Assembly: GCF_002233675.1 (NCBI RefSeq)
Contig: NZ_NMUQ01000003.1
Location: forward strand, 538,767 to 602,766
Direction: 5' to 3'
DNA length: 64,000 bases
From: Paenibacillus herberti
Lineage (GTDB): Bacteria > Bacillota > Bacilli > Paenibacillales > Paenibacillaceae
Shown: one piece after another, positions 8,241 to 17,158 of the stretch
How the letters are laid out: each line of letters starts with the position of its first letter
Position numbering within the stretch: position 1 is the first letter of the stretch
Notes under the pieces: model-generated
What the model saw: only the letters and a program-made list of their open reading frames with translations
The model's database searches: none
Told to the model about the DNA's origin: nothing
Program-made: the position numbers and the translations under genes

Positions 8241-9604
8241 TTTCTTCCTCCCTTACGGGGCAGCAGGGACGTCAGATAGGGCGTACCGAAAGATTCCAAG
8301 CTGCTTAAATAGAACACAAGGCAGGCAAGGCAGAAGACGATACCGAGCACACCGGCAACTGCCGCCCCGACGACAGTGAAATATTTGAGCACCCGCTGCA
8401 CTAACCCCATCTGGTAATCGATGACGATAAAGTTGGCAATAGCGGTCGCCGCTACGATGATAACGAGCAGATTGCTCACAATATTGGCTTGGATGATCGC
8501 TTGTCCGAGCACAACACCGCCGACCATCGTCACGGTAGAGCTGATCGCTTTTGGCAGTCGAGTACCTGCTTCCGTAATGAAATCAATCATGATTAGCATC
8601 AGCATCGTCTCGATAAATACCGGATAAGGCACTCCCTCGCGGCTGGCCGCTGCAGCAAGACTGATTTCCAGCCGATTGACATCCACATTAATGGAGGTCA
8701 GCGCCACATAGAATGCGGGCAGCACCAAGTTGACTGTCATGGCCAGAAAGCGAAGCGTATTTTGAAAAACCGATACATAAGGATTCACGTAACTGTCCTC
8801 TGGAGAATGCCAAAAATCCGTGTAGACAGCGGGCAGCACCAAAGCGAAGGGAGAGCCGTCTACGAGAATGGTGAGCTTGCCTCGCAGGAGATCGGATGTT
8901 ACCCGATCCGGCCTTTCGGTCAAAATCGCTTTTGGAAACAGCCTCATATACCGCTTTTTATCCAGCAGGCGGAGCAGCTCGCCGGTATCTTGGATGCCCT
9001 CGACGTCCATCTCAGTCAGCAGCTTCTTGACTTGGGCCAGGCAAGACTCGTCTACCACATCAGCGCAGTAGATGACGAATATCCTCGTGTTGGTGGAACG
9101 TCCAACCGTCGTTTCCCAAGCCTTAAGCTGAGATGTGCGGATGCGCTGACGGATCAACGCCGCATTGACCTCTAAATTCTCATTGAACGCATAAAGGGGA
9201 CCTTGCAGAACCGTTTCTGTAAAAGGTGAATCAAGGCTGCGCTGCTGAACTTCCTGAAGATCGAGTATAAGACCTGTCGCCGAGCCGCGAAGGAATAACA
9301 CAGCCGATCCGCTGCATAACGCAAGCTCACACTTTTTCGTGTCACCTTCGGAGATCGGAGTACCCTCGTACTCTTTCAACCGGATAGCCAGACTGGACTC
9401 ATCCTCGTCGAACGCGAAGTGCAGCCTTGAGTTTAGGGATAAGGTAGCGAAATAACAGAGGTACACCTCGTTATCGCAGCTATTTCCAATTTTAGTGCAT
9501 ACATAATCGAATGAGTCTTTAAAAAGGTCGTTGAGCTCCTCAAACAGCCTGCCGCTACCTTTCTCGGTATGCAGGCGGTGCAGGTTGGTCAGCAGGCGTG
9601 ACAT
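8237..9604 (-). CDS. GerA family spore germination protein (A subunit)
   Basis: About 455 residues. A soluble N-terminal domain (to about residue 270) is followed by a membrane domain with about five helices, containing PFALVLPAVYTDFWHSPEDSY cut at the conserved PF-ED motif and REGVPYPVFIETMLM. This is the standard architecture of the GerAA/YndD subunit. The ATG at 9604 was chosen because AGGGAG lies eight bases upstream; a longer frame to 9676 has no such site. First gene of the receptor operon; expected to be expressed in the forespore, but I could not fit a sigma-G promoter. Confidence 0.92.
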   Translation of the reverse strand: MSRLLTNLHRLHTEKGSGRLFEELNDLFKDSFDYVCTKIGNSCDNEVYLCYFATLSLNSRLHFAFDEDESSLAIRLKEYEGTPISEGDTKKCELALCSGSAVLFLRGSATGLILDLQEVQQRSLDSPFTETVLQGPLYAFNENLEVNAALIRQRIRTSQLKAWETTVGRSTNTRIFVIYCADVVDESCLAQVKKLLTEMDVEGIQDTGELLRLLDKKRYMRLFPKAILTERPDRVTSDLLRGKLTILVDGSPFALVLPAVYTDFWHSPEDSYVNPYVSVFQNTLRFLAMTVNLVLPAFYVALTSINVDVNRLEISLAAAASREGVPYPVFIETMLMLIMIDFITEAGTRLPKAISSTVTMVGGVVLGQAIIQANIVSNLLVIIVAATAIANFIVIDYQMGLVQRVLKYFTVVGAAVAGVLGIVFCLACLVFYLSSLESFGTPYLTSLLPRKGGRK

Positions 9605-9699
9605 GGCAGACGCTCCCTTTTGACAAGAGATTTGGTATGAATTAGTTTGCTCATCCTTTTCTGGAAATATGTACATATGATGATTGCTGCCAGGACAGC

Positions 9700-9729
9700 A
9701 AAAAGCCCATCATCGAGGGATGATGGGCT
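9700..9729 (-). terminator. Terminator of the desKR operon
   Basis: Eleven-bp stem AGCCCATCATC / GATGATGGGCT (9704-9714, 9719-9729). On the minus strand a run of five T follows, directly after the response regulator gene. Confidence 0.9.
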
Positions 9730-9743
9730 ACTGAGTAGGGCTG

Positions 9744-10343
9744 CTACTTAAACCAGCCCTTTTCCTTGAAACGGGAAACGGCTTCGATCCGATTGCTTAC
9801 GCCCAGCTTGTCCAGAATGACCGAGATATAATTACGGACCGTTCCGCTGGACAGATATAGCTGGCTGGCTATTTCCTTCGTGTTTTTGCCTGCTGATACA
9901 AGCTCCATCACTTCGCGTTCCCGCTCGGTGAGCGGATTTCCTTCGTTGTACACCTCATCTACCAGCTCGGGAGCATACAGCCTGCGGCCCTCCATGACAC
10001 TACGGATTGAGATGGCTAATTCCTCGCTGGAGCTGTCTTTGAGAAGATAGGCTTGGACGCCTGCCTTGAGCGCTCGCTCGAAAAATCCTGACCGCGCAAA
10101 CGTAGTCAGAATCATCACCTTACAGCCGCTTTCCTTCAGTTGCTCGGCGGCCTCTAATCCGTTCATCACGGGCATCTCGATGTCCATGATACAAATATCC
10201 GGTTTGTGCTTTCTCACAAGCTCAATTGCTGCCTGACCGTTGGCCGCCTGGCCGACGACCTTCATATCTTCCTCCAAATCGATCAAAGAGCCGAGTGCGC
10301 CAAGCAATAATCGCTGATCTTCGGCCAGAACAATGCGGATCAT
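9744..10343 (-). CDS. desR: DesR-like response regulator (NarL/LuxR type)
   Basis: 199 residues: receiver domain with acidic pocket (LAEDQ), phosphoacceptor Asp54 in IMDIEMP and a switch Lys in LLKDSS, then a LuxR-type helix-turn-helix (LTEREREVMELVSAGKNTKEIA...). In Bacillus subtilis DesR, Asp54 is phosphorylated by DesK when the membrane stiffens in the cold, and the dimer activates the desaturase gene. The kinase gene overlaps by four bases and the desaturase lies just upstream in the same direction, which makes this identity strong. Ribosome site AAGGAGG. Confidence 0.9.
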   Translation of the reverse strand: MIRIVLAEDQRLLLGALGSLIDLEEDMKVVGQAANGQAAIELVRKHKPDICIMDIEMPVMNGLEAAEQLKESGCKVMILTTFARSGFFERALKAGVQAYLLKDSSSEELAISIRSVMEGRRLYAPELVDEVYNEGNPLTEREREVMELVSAGKNTKEIASQLYLSSGTVRNYISVILDKLGVSNRIEAVSRFKEKGWFK

Positions 10344-11479
10344 AAGGTATCCTCCTTTTCCATCCTGCTGACGTTATGGGGGGCCTTCATGTGTATGGCT
10401 GTACCTTCATTTCCTGTTATCTCCAGGCTGCCGTTGATAAATTCCAACCGCTCCTTCATGCCTTGCAGGCCGTTGCCACGATCCAACGCCTTACGAGGCT
10501 TGAGACCGACGCCGTTATCTTTGACCAGCACACGGATTAGATCCGGCTTCTGCTCGATGCGAACGAGGCAGCAGCTTGCTCGGCTATGCTTCACGACATT
10601 AGTGACAGCTTCCTTGATGCACATGCTCAGCACATTCTCGGTAAAACGAGAAGTATGGGAAAGCTTGGAGTCGCCTTCAAGGATAAACTCGATTTCTGCG
10701 GCTTTGAGAATTTGACCGACCCGGCCCAGCTCATCCTCAAGTCTGGCTCCGCGCATATGCGAAACCATGTCTCGAACTTCCTGCAGCGCGATTCTCGCTG
10801 TCTGATGCACATCCGCCATCTCATTGCGCGCTCGCTCCGGATCTTTGGTGACAAGCTTGCCGGCGAGATCGCTCTTGAGGCGAATGAGGGACAGTTGTTG
10901 GCCGAGTGTATCATGCAGGTCAAGTGCGATGCGTTGCCGTTCCTCCCGCACGAGCAGGTCGGCGATGCGTTTGTTGGCATCTTCCAGCTGATCCTGGAGC
11001 CGCTCCTGCTTGAGCCAGTTGTAGCGGCTGAACGGCAGCACCGAAACTCCGAGCAGTAAAATGACGATGAACGGTGACTGTTGAACGAAAAAGCTGTTTT
11101 TCATCGCATAGGTAGTGTAGATCGCAGTGGCCACGAGCACGAGGTGCACAATGTACAGGCTCAGAAACCCGCCTCTGCTGCGAGTATTGCCGATGTAGAA
11201 CGCCAGGAAAAAACCGAAGTAGGGATAATGGAAATAAATCGTCATGACAACGGAGATGACCATCTGGATGGAAATTCCCGTGTACATCCGCCAGCCGCGG
11301 CCATGCCGAGTTAGCTGATAACAGAAGAAAAAGACGGCAACCATCTGGCTGCCGACAATGATACTTGCCGTATCCGAGAAGCGGAAAATGAAATAAAAAG
11401 GCAGGATGATGAAGATCAGCCAAAGATAGGGTCCCATACCCGCGTTGCGGGGAAGGATCTGATGCCATTTTTGCTGCAT
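10340..11479 (-). CDS. desK: DesK-like membrane thermosensor histidine kinase
   Basis: 379 residues. Residues about 15-155 hold some five membrane segments; a short coiled linker leads to the HisKA_3 motif with phosphoacceptor His189 in ALDLHDTLGQ, then an HATPase_c domain with EAVTNVVKHSRA and DNGVGL. DesK senses membrane fluidity and switches between phosphatase and kinase toward DesR. Position and length match the B. subtilis protein closely. Ribosome site AAGGAG ten bases before ATG. It is the first gene of a kinase-regulator pair. Confidence 0.9.
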   Translation of the reverse strand: MQQKWHQILPRNAGMGPYLWLIFIILPFYFIFRFSDTASIIVGSQMVAVFFFCYQLTRHGRGWRMYTGISIQMVISVVMTIYFHYPYFGFFLAFYIGNTRSRGGFLSLYIVHLVLVATAIYTTYAMKNSFFVQQSPFIVILLLGVSVLPFSRYNWLKQERLQDQLEDANKRIADLLVREERQRIALDLHDTLGQQLSLIRLKSDLAGKLVTKDPERARNEMADVHQTARIALQEVRDMVSHMRGARLEDELGRVGQILKAAEIEFILEGDSKLSHTSRFTENVLSMCIKEAVTNVVKHSRASCCLVRIEQKPDLIRVLVKDNGVGLKPRKALDRGNGLQGMKERLEFINGSLEITGNEGTAIHMKAPHNVSRMEKEDTL

Positions 11480-11570
11480 GTCGGATCGGCTCCTTGTCGC
11501 ACGCCGGCGCTCAGTAGATTATATTTCCAGTGTAGCATATTTTTCTATGGGCATGAATTGGACGGACAGA

Positions 11571-11600
11571 ACGGCAAGGGGCGGATGCCCCTTGCCGTTC
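11571..11600 (-). terminator. Stem-loop between desaturase and desK genes
   Basis: Perfect 13-bp stem AACGGCAAGGGGC / GCCCCTTGCCGTT with loop GGAT, just after the desaturase stop codon. There is no good T-run on the minus strand, so it may only partly stop transcription and let some reach desKR. Confidence 0.6.
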
Positions 11601-11611
11601 TCGTTAATGCT

Positions 11612-12718
11612 TTAGCTGCCGGAAGCGGCTTTGTCGTTTGTTTTCAGTACGATCGGCTGGCTGTTTGGCTGCGCTTGAGAGGCTTTGTCAGCGTTCTGGC
11701 CATCAGACTTGTCGGATTGCCGACCTTCGGCTATGCGGCGAATGCCTTCGCGGAAGCTAACGAACTGGCGGCGCTCGTCATCCCAAAGATTGAAGCGGAG
11801 TGACTGCAGGCTGGCGCCGAGCGTGATCGTCGTCGCATGGGCGAGCGGTGGAGCAGCTTCATGCGCTTGTTGCAAATAATAGTTCGGCACACGTGGGCTC
11901 AGATGATGCACATGATGGAAGCCGATGTTGCCAGTCAGGAACTGCATCCATGAGGGCAGTTTATAGAAGGAGCTGCCTTCTACAGCAGCTTTCACATAAT
12001 CCCAATCTTCCTGATGCTCGAAGTAAGAGTCTTCGAACTGATGTTGCACGTAGAACAGCCAAATACCAGCAGCGCCGGAAATCCAGAATACCGGAACGTG
12101 TACGAGCAGGAACGCCTGCCAGCCGATCGCCCAGATGACGAGAGCGAATAGGACAACGATGCTTACGTTGGTCAGATACGTGTTCATCCGTTCTTTGCGC
12201 CTAGCTCCCTTGGCGTTGAAGCGGTAGCCGAGCACAACCAAGGCAAAAGGACCAATTCCGAACAGTACGAGCGGGTTGCGGTAAATGCGATAACGAATTT
12301 TGGTCCAAGTCGAAGCTTCTTCATATTCGCGGACGGTTAGCAGCCACATGTCGCCCGTGCCGCGCTTTTCGAGGTTGCCGCTGCCGGCATGATGGATGTT
12401 ATGGCTATGCTTCCACTGTTCATAGGGGAACATGGTCATGATACCCAATATCGTCCCGATAATATCATTAGCCCGGCGGTTGCGGAAAAACGATCCGTGA
12501 CAACAGTCATGAAAAATAATAAAGCTGCGGATCAGAAATCCAGCAGAGAGAGCGGCAAATAGTAATGTCAAGGCATAGGAAACCTGCAGGCTGGCGTAAG
12601 CGGCAAGCCACAACAGGAGAAAAGGTGGCAGCGTGTTGAGCAGTTGACGAATGCTGGCAGATTGATTATTTTGCTCAAAGGGAGCGATCATTTTACGTAG
12701 CTGTTTCGTTTGTGACAT
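11612..12718 (-). CDS. des: Acyl-lipid fatty acid desaturase (Des)
   Basis: About 368 residues with paired membrane segments and the three histidine boxes that bind the di-iron centre: HDCCHGSF, HSHNIHHAG and HHVHHLSPRVPNY. These integral membrane enzymes introduce a cis double bond into acyl chains of existing phospholipids to restore fluidity in the cold. The C-terminal 30 residues are Gln/Ser/Asp-rich and probably disordered. ATG at 12718 was chosen since AGGAGG lies five bases upstream; the frame could extend to 12751. It lies upstream of desK-desR and its promoter region holds a candidate DesR operator. Confidence 0.93.
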   Translation of the reverse strand: MSQTKQLRKMIAPFEQNNQSASIRQLLNTLPPFLLLWLAAYASLQVSYALTLLFAALSAGFLIRSFIIFHDCCHGSFFRNRRANDIIGTILGIMTMFPYEQWKHSHNIHHAGSGNLEKRGTGDMWLLTVREYEEASTWTKIRYRIYRNPLVLFGIGPFALVVLGYRFNAKGARRKERMNTYLTNVSIVVLFALVIWAIGWQAFLLVHVPVFWISGAAGIWLFYVQHQFEDSYFEHQEDWDYVKAAVEGSSFYKLPSWMQFLTGNIGFHHVHHLSPRVPNYYLQQAHEAAPPLAHATTITLGASLQSLRFNLWDDERRQFVSFREGIRRIAEGRQSDKSDGQNADKASQAQPNSQPIVLKTNDKAASGS

Positions 12719-12794
12719 GGCTGCCTCCTGGATGCGAGAGTGTAAATCCACTCAGGCTATTACTTCAATTATAGTGACCCGAAAGCGGGTGCGG

Positions 12795-12836
12795 CAGTCA
12801 TATGCGTCAGTGATCCGATATGACAACTGTCATGTC
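12795..12836. promoter_or_regulatory. Candidate DesR operator upstream of des
   Basis: ATGACA-AC-TGTCAT at 12820-12833 is an inverted repeat, and an AGTCATATGCGTCA element lies just beside it. It is about 80-120 bp upstream of the desaturase start. TCATGA/TGTCAT-type dyads in this place fit known DesR targets in outline. Inference only. Confidence 0.45.
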
Positions 12837-12954
12837 TTGGCCTAATTTTTAGGAGAATGCGGGATGATCTGGGTGATTATCGCAGTTGCCGGTCAAGCAT
12901 GGGATGTTGTAGCCTAGAGTTAGAACCCTCATTCCGGGAGCGGGGAGTGGAAGC

Positions 12955-13437
12955 ATGTCCATATTTGACAAAATGAAGCAGGGTGCCGCAGAAGCGGCCA
13001 AAGCGGCGCAGCAGACGATGGAGACTGCTCGGCTGAAATCACAGGTTGCGCTCAGGCAGCGCGACATTTCGCGGTACAAGAAGGAAATAGGCGAAGCGGT
13101 ATTCACCGCTTATATGAAGGACAATATCACCGGATCGCATGATAAGGCGTTTCAGCTCTGCCAGCAGATCGTCGCCGCCGAGGGACAGATTACGCAGCTA
13201 GAGGGGCAGATTCGCAGGCTCAAGGCGCTCAAAGCGTGCTCAGCTTGCGGACGTGAGGCCGATCACCAGGCTCATTTTTGCCGGGACTGTGGAGCGGCAT
13301 TCCCTGAGGAAAGCGTGTTGCCGCCGCTGCAGTTGGAAGGCCAGGTGCATGTTTTATGCGGCCGCTGCAAAGCGGAGAATCCGCTGGATGCCCGACGCTG
13401 CACGCGCTGCGGTAGCGAGCTTGCTTCCTGGCAGTAG
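12955..13437 (+). CDS. Coiled-coil, double zinc-ribbon protein
   Basis: 160 residues. Residues 1-95 are helical and charged (KQGAAEAAKAAQQTMETA, then a segment with EGQITQLEGQIRRLKAL), probably a coiled coil. Two zinc ribbons follow: CSACG...CRDCG near 97-117 and CGRCK...CTRCG near 137-155. No signal peptide. Proteins of this layout occur in Bacillota with no firm role. It stands alone with its own terminator. ATG at 12955 follows a GGGAGTGGAAGC ribosome site. Confidence 0.82.
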   Translation: MSIFDKMKQGAAEAAKAAQQTMETARLKSQVALRQRDISRYKKEIGEAVFTAYMKDNITGSHDKAFQLCQQIVAAEGQITQLEGQIRRLKALKACSACGREADHQAHFCRDCGAAFPEESVLPPLQLEGQVHVLCGRCKAENPLDARRCTRCGSELASWQ

Positions 13438-13518
13438 TGAGGGGCGGGATACACGGGACGGCGCATAGCGAGAGAGTTGCAACTGAACATGACAGTAGCA
13501 GCATAGATAATTGAAGGA

Positions 13519-13541
13519 GGAGGCCTCTTGATGAGGCCTCC
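13519..13541 (+). terminator. Stem-loop after the zinc-ribbon gene
   Basis: Stem GGAGGCCTC / GAGGCCTCC, loop TTGAT. No T-run; it precedes a second, stronger hairpin by 9 bp. Confidence 0.5.
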
Positions 13542-13550
13542 AGAGTGTCG

Positions 13551-13593
13551 AGAAACCCTGCCGTCTTGTTCCAAGACGGCAGGGTTTCTTTTG
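13551..13593 (+). terminator. Terminator of the zinc-ribbon gene
   Basis: Perfect 18-bp stem, AGAAACCCTGCCGTCTTG at 13551-13568 pairing with 13572-13589, then TTTT. Confidence 0.92.
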
Positions 13594-13864
13594 TGTTCAA
13601 CAGAAGAGCGAAGAGAGGAGGGCCACTGGCATAGTCCTTTTTTTGCGCTGCGCGAATATTTTTTAGGCTAATGGGGGGGCAAAAATTTCATTAACAGAGA
13701 GGGTAAAAATCCCAGTCACTGGGCAACCTAATCCCCGTTGCTCAAGGCTGAAAGTGTTGCGCGGAACCACAAAAAGGAGCACAAGGACAACAATGTTTCT
13801 CTAGACCCACTAGGGATCACAACGTTAAGGTAGGAGAAGTTGCTTATAGAGGGGAAGAAAGCCA
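13594..13864 (+). other. Leader region of the cation transporter gene, possibly structured
   Basis: Gene-free. It contains GGGTAAAAATCCC, the hairpin CCCAG-TCA-CTGGG near 13713-13725, and further G/C blocks up to about 13810. The content suggests a folded leader RNA in front of a metal transporter gene, but it does not match the NiCo, yybP-ykoY, M-box, cobalamin or c-di-AMP patterns I know. Confidence 0.35.
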
Positions 13865-14746
13865 GTGTCAACCGAACAACAATACGCCGATATGCGTAAA
13901 GGGGAAAAAGGCGCCTGGGTCAGCATCGTAGCCTATTTGGTGCTGTCAGCCGCTAAACTTGCGGCCGGGTACTTTTTCGCCTCAGAGGCTCTTACTGCGG
14001 ACGGCTTCAATAACTTGACCGATATCGTAGCATCCTTTGCCGTGCTGATTGGCCTGCGCATCGCGCAAAAGCCGCCGGACAAGGACCATCCTTACGGCCA
14101 TTTCCGGGCAGAAACGATCGCCTCGCTCATCGCCTCTTTCATCATGGCGACGGTGGGCTTGCAGGTACTCATAAGCTCTGTACAATCTTTGTTTAAAGGT
14201 CGGGAGGAAGCACCTAATATTCTGTCGGCAGTCGTAGCGATTTTATCCGCAATTGCGATGTACTTTGTCTATAGGTACAACCGCAATCTTGCCGCAAAGA
14301 TCAAGAGCCAGGCGCTGGATGCAGCGGCCAAGGACAATCTGTCCGATGCGCTCGTGAGCATCGGTGCTGCAGTTGGTATCGGCGGAGCCGCGCTGGGCCT
14401 GAACTGGTTGGACGCGGTGGCTGCAATTGTGGTCGGTTTAATCATTTGCAAAACGGCCTGGGATATCTTCTACAGCTCTACACATGCGCTGACGGACGGG
14501 TTCGATGATATTGAGCTGCTGACGCTGAGAAGCTCCATTGAAAAGGTGGAGGGCGTCAAATCGATTAAGGATCTCAAAGCTCGTGTACATGGCAGCCATG
14601 TGCTCATCGATGTGATTGTACTTGTGGATGCCAAGCTGACCTTGGTGGAAAGCCATCGGATCAGCGACGAGATTGAGCGGCGGATGGAGCGCAAACATGA
14701 CATTATGCATGTCCATGTTCATGTGGAACCTTGCGAGCTGGCCTGA
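13865..14746 (+). CDS. Cation diffusion facilitator (CDF) family metal exporter
   Basis: 293 residues with six predicted membrane helices and a cytosolic C-terminal ferredoxin-like domain. Metal-site motifs are visible: TADGFNNLTDIVAS in helix 2, DHPYGHFRAETIASL after it, KDNLSDALVS in helix 5 and STHALTDG after helix 6. CDF proteins export Zn, Co, Fe or Mn in exchange for protons; the metal cannot be told here. It starts with GTG at 13865. Its stop codon is the first part of a 39-bp tandem repeat. Confidence 0.92.
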   Translation: MSTEQQYADMRKGEKGAWVSIVAYLVLSAAKLAAGYFFASEALTADGFNNLTDIVASFAVLIGLRIAQKPPDKDHPYGHFRAETIASLIASFIMATVGLQVLISSVQSLFKGREEAPNILSAVVAILSAIAMYFVYRYNRNLAAKIKSQALDAAAKDNLSDALVSIGAAVGIGGAALGLNWLDAVAAIVVGLIICKTAWDIFYSSTHALTDGFDDIELLTLRSSIEKVEGVKSIKDLKARVHGSHVLIDVIVLVDAKLTLVESHRISDEIERRMERKHDIMHVHVHVEPCELA

Positions 14747-14978
14747 GCGGCGCATGCGATGAATGTAAGTGCAGTCGGTAGCTGAGCGGCGCATGCGATG
14801 AATGTAAGTGCAGTCGGAAGCTGAGCGGCGCATGCGATGAATGTAAGTGCAGTGGGAAGCTGAGCGGCCATATACGATGAATGTAAGTGCAGTCGGAAGC
14901 TGAGCGGCGCATGCGATGAATGTAAGTGCAGTCGGAAGCTGAGCGGCCATATACGATGAATGTAAGTGCAGTGGGTAG
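14743..14978. repeat. 39/40-bp tandem repeat at the CDF gene stop codon
   Basis: Six units beginning CTGAGCGGC and ending GCAGTCGGAAG or a close variant. Four have GCATGCGATGAATG and two have CATATACGATGAATG, in the order A A A B A B. The TGA stop codon of the transporter gene is inside the first unit. GCATGC is itself a palindrome. Confidence 0.92.
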
Positions 14979-15025
14979 CGAGAATTAGAGTGGCGCCACT
15001 GGCGAAGAATTCATACTGACTGTCA

Positions 15026-15074
15026 AACAAGCCTTTCAAATCGCGAACTCGCGATTCGAAAGGCTTGTTTTGTT
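15026..15074 (+). terminator. Terminator after the CDF gene and its repeat
   Basis: Stem AACAAGCCTTTC / GAAAGGCTTGTT with an inner TCGCGA arm, then TTGTTT. Confidence 0.85.
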
Positions 15075-15345
15075 TATTAACCATAAGGGAAGACATGACG
15101 GCTTCTATGAAATACCAGGGGCGCCCGACCTAAACTCTAGCAAAAATGGGAGCATGGGTCGATGCGCATTCGTCCGCAAAAATTTACAATAGAATCCAAT
15201 ACTTCGTAAAAACGCTGTGAATTCTACAGGACAAGCCTAAAAGTCGCCCCGTTAAATGCCGATAAAATCAGAGCAGGTCTAAGCTTCTGCTGCTGATCTT
15301 GACTAAAGACAACATAAATATTACCAGATGAGGAGTCGTGATCGA

Positions 15346-17025
15346 ATGAGAAAGCCCATCGCTGCTGTTCTGGCCGCCGGCATCCTGCTGGCAGCAGCGC
15401 CGCTGACCCACGCCAGCACTGCCTCCCAAGCCGCTGTGACTAAGTCATCCATTAACCTTAGAGCCGAACCTTCTACGAAAGCCAAGGTACTGAAACTGAT
15501 CGCCAAAGGAGAGACCTTGAATGTACTGAGCCATGAGAATGGTAGCTGGATCAAGGTCAAAGACAGCGGGGGCAAGGTCGGTTATGTCTCTTCATCGAGC
15601 CAATACATAAGTATCATCGAAGAAAAAGAGGTCGACCGCAAGTCGGAGACTGAAGCGGATGCGGAGATCCTGGCTACCCTCACAATGCGAGCGAGCGCCT
15701 CGACCACTAGCGACCGACTTAGCTATCTTAAAAAGGGTGATACCGTCGAGATTCTTTCCATTCCTACACCTTACTGGTATCGGATCAAGGATGAGCAGGG
15801 CGGCACTGGATACATAAGCTCCGATTCCAAATATATTAAGCTAATTGGCGATCTGCCGAGTAAAGCGTCGGTACCGACGCCAACACCGAGCAAAGCACCG
15901 ACGGCGAGTGAAACGCCGACGCCAACGCCAACGCCGAGTAAGGCCCCGACGGCGAGCAAAGCGCCGACGCCAACGCCAACGCCGAGTAAGGCTCCGTCGG
16001 CGAGCAAAGCGCCGACACCAACGCCAACGCCAAGCAAGGCTCCGACGGCGAGCAAAGCGCCGACACCGACGCCAACGCCGAGCAAGGCTCCGACGGCGAG
16101 CAAAGCGCCGACGCCAACGCCAACGCCGAGCAAGGCTCCGACGGCGAGCAAAGCGCCGACACCAACGCCAACGCCGAGCAAGGCTCCGTCGCCGACACCA
16201 ACGCCAGCACCGAGTAAAACTCCGTCGCCGACGCCAACGCCTACTGTAGCTCCTGGCTTTGAGTCAAATGGACAAGTTGTATCTACTGTAGCGCTGCGTC
16301 AGGGGCCGTCCACTTCGGAGGAGCGGATCCGCTATCTCAAGACAGGTGAGGTTATACAGATTATTGCTGTCACAAATCGCAGCTGGTATCATGTTCGGGA
16401 CACCTCAGGTGAAATTGGCTTTGTGAGCTCCGATACGAAGTACACTACCGTCACCGGGACACTGCCCGTCAGTCCATCGCCTTCTGAAACACCAATACCA
16501 GCCGAACCAACACCGACGCCAGCACCAATCTCTCCGCCTTCGGCTACTCCAGGCAGTTACGATTCGGGTTCTGGGGAACTTGCTTCGACCGAACTGGAGG
16601 CTGTTATAGCTGCAGGACTGAAGTATTTGGGCACACCATACGAATTCGGTTCCAACCGTAGCGACACGACGACCTTTGACTGTTCGGACTTTGTGAGACA
16701 GGCCTTTATCGATGCCCTTGATTTAACTTTGCACGCAGACTCCCGTGGACAAGGGCTGCATGTCAAGAACAAGGGAGGCTACTCGATGGACTGGAGCAGT
16801 TTGAATAGAGGCGATCTCTTGTTCTTCACGACCTCGGCAATCAGCAAGGATATGACTGCGGAGGAACGCCTGGACACCTCGCTGATCTCGCATGTAGGTA
16901 TTTACCTTGGTGACAACAAAATTCTGCAGACTTACTCCAAAGAGTCTGGCGGCGTGCAAGTTACAGAAATCCCGCAAAACTCGACTTGGAAGGATCGATT
17001 CATGTTTGGCGGCAGTGCATTGTAA
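15346..17025 (+). CDS. Secreted SH3-domain NlpC/P60 endopeptidase
   Basis: About 559 residues: signal peptide (MRKPIAAVLAAGILLAAAPL, cleaved after THA), three bacterial SH3 domains (near residues 30-85, 100-160 and 310-370), a long Pro/Thr/Ser/Lys/Ala linker between the second and third (PTPTPSKAPTASKA repeats), and a C-terminal NlpC/P60 domain. The catalytic Cys is in TFDCSDFV, the His in SHVGIYLG. Such enzymes cut gamma-D-Glu-diamino acid bonds in peptidoglycan and act on the wall outside the cell. ATG at 15346 was chosen: GAGGAG lies ten bases upstream and the signal peptide then has the usual form. Linker length probably varies between strains. Confidence 0.92.
   Translation: MRKPIAAVLAAGILLAAAPLTHASTASQAAVTKSSINLRAEPSTKAKVLKLIAKGETLNVLSHENGSWIKVKDSGGKVGYVSSSSQYISIIEEKEVDRKSETEADAEILATLTMRASASTTSDRLSYLKKGDTVEILSIPTPYWYRIKDEQGGTGYISSDSKYIKLIGDLPSKASVPTPTPSKAPTASETPTPTPTPSKAPTASKAPTPTPTPSKAPSASKAPTPTPTPSKAPTASKAPTPTPTPSKAPTASKAPTPTPTPSKAPTASKAPTPTPTPSKAPSPTPTPAPSKTPSPTPTPTVAPGFESNGQVVSTVALRQGPSTSEERIRYLKTGEVIQIIAVTNRSWYHVRDTSGEIGFVSSDTKYTTVTGTLPVSPSPSETPIPAEPTPTPAPISPPSATPGSYDSGSGELASTELEAVIAAGLKYLGTPYEFGSNRSDTTTFDCSDFVRQAFIDALDLTLHADSRGQGLHVKNKGGYSMDWSSLNRGDLLFFTTSAISKDMTAEERLDTSLISHVGIYLGDNKILQTYSKESGGVQVTEIPQNSTWKDRFMFGGSAL
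15889..16240 (+). repeat. In-frame Pro/Thr/Ser linker repeats
   Basis: Units of about 48 bp built on ACGCCAACGCCAACGCCGAG encode PTPTPSKAP(T/S)ASKA. At least five full copies and several partial ones. They separate SH3 domains in the NlpC/P60 protein. Confidence 0.9.
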
Positions 17026-17052
17026 TTGATCCAAACTTCCGATGGAAATTTA

Positions 17053-17108
17053 AAAAAACCGTCTCATGAGAATGGAAGCTAGCTTCCACTTTCTGAGACG
17101 GTTTTTTT
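17053..17108 (+). terminator. Terminator of the NlpC/P60 gene
   Basis: Stem AAAAAACCGTCTCA / TGAGACGGTTTTTT with an inner GGAAGCTAGCTTCC hairpin. Confidence 0.92.
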
Positions 17109-17158
17109 GATTTGAATGTTCGTAGGTATGAAACATTCGGCGTAGTTAATAGCGCAAA

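Noticed and set aside
13660-13860. T-box, NiCo, cobalamin or c-di-AMP riboswitch before the CDF gene
   Set aside because: Short resemblances only; the conserved core blocks of each class are not all present.
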